Assembly (NCBI GenBank): GCA_017405305.1
Contig: JAFRAT010000005.1
Coordinates: 1 to 35,234, forward strand
Direction of reading: 5' to 3'
From: Aeriscardovia sp.
GTDB lineage: Bacteria; Actinomycetota; Actinomycetes; Actinomycetales; Bifidobacteriaceae
DNA: 35,234 nt
Part shown: positions 34,985 to 35,234 of the stretch, in pieces
How positions within the stretch are numbered: the stretch's first letter is position 1
Layout: every line of letters starts with the position of its first letter
Made by a program: the position numbers and the translations under genes
Notes under the pieces: generated by a model
Told to the model about the DNA's origin: nothing
Seen by the model: only the letters and a program-made list of their open reading frames with translations
Databases searched by the model: none

Positions 34985-35234
34985 ATGAGCGAAGAAAGCA
35001 ACGGGGTCCCCACCGCCGCGACGGCCGCGGCCTCCAGCGTTCCCGTAGGAGGCGTTCCCTACACGACCGAAAAGCTGACGCGCACCGGCAAGCCGGCCAC
35101 GATGAGCATGATGGCGTTGGCCATGATGAACATCGCCATGCTCGCCGGCGTCGGCAACGACGTCCAGATGGCGTTCTACGGGCTCAGTTCCGTGACGTAC
35201 TACATCCTGGGCGCCATCCTGTTCTTCATCCCGA
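34985..35234 (+). CDS. APC-family amino acid permease, N-terminal part (runs off right edge)
   Basis: The first 83 codons are visible. The product starts MSEESNGVP with an Ala/Thr/Val-rich cytosolic tail. It continues into a segment with TMSMMALAMMNIAMLAGVG, the typical first membrane helix of glutamate/GABA-type APC permeases, and then into a second helix (TYYILGAILFFIP). The start is taken at 34985, the first in-frame ATG; the ribosome site is weak (GAAGTGG). The substrate cannot be told from this fragment. Confidence 0.75.
   Translation, partial: MSEESNGVPTAATAAASSVPVGGVPYTTEKLTRTGKPATMSMMALAMMNIAMLAGVGNDVQMAFYGLSSVTYYILGAILFFIP

Overview
The window looks like the chromosome of a high-GC actinobacterium, most likely a member of the Bifidobacteriaceae. 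The pointers are uniformly high GC, a minus-strand topA-tmk-holB block joined by 4-nt overlaps, a C69 dipeptidase, a small SRP RNA with an actinobacterial-type core, and a tRNA gene without an encoded CCA. No insertion sequence, phage gene, CRISPR array or rRNA is visible. The organism call is inference; no database was consulted.

The left part (1-9480) is housekeeping, all on the minus strand. In transcription order it holds the SRP RNA, a PAP2 membrane phosphatase, topA, tmk and holB, a PEBP-like protein, the dipeptidase pepD with a strong terminator, and the start of formate-tetrahydrofolate ligase, which runs off the left edge. A stretch of about 900 bp (9481-10380) carries no convincing gene.

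The middle and right part (10381-34567) is a surface-glycan locus built around galactofuranose (Galf). UDP-galactopyranose mutase (glf) makes the donor. Two GlfT2-like galactofuranosyltransferases have the machinery to polymerise it. A Wzm/Wzt-type ABC transporter, with an unusually long ATPase subunit, could export the chain. An extended SDR protein, a 661-residue membrane protein of unknown function and a GtrB/DPM-like GT2 accompany them. Three large paralogous polytopic membrane proteins share a very conserved exoplasmic-type motif and may be GT-C-like transferases that modify the exported glycan with lipid-linked sugars. A lipoprotein with a GH25 lysozyme domain and five ricin-type lectin domains is translationally coupled to one of them. 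The layout recalls the mycobacterial galactan genes (glf, glfT, Wzm/Wzt). It suggests a complete make-export-decorate-anchor system for a galactofuran-containing wall polymer.

The right end has a tRNA-Ser(GGA) with its terminator and the first 83 codons of an APC-family amino acid permease.
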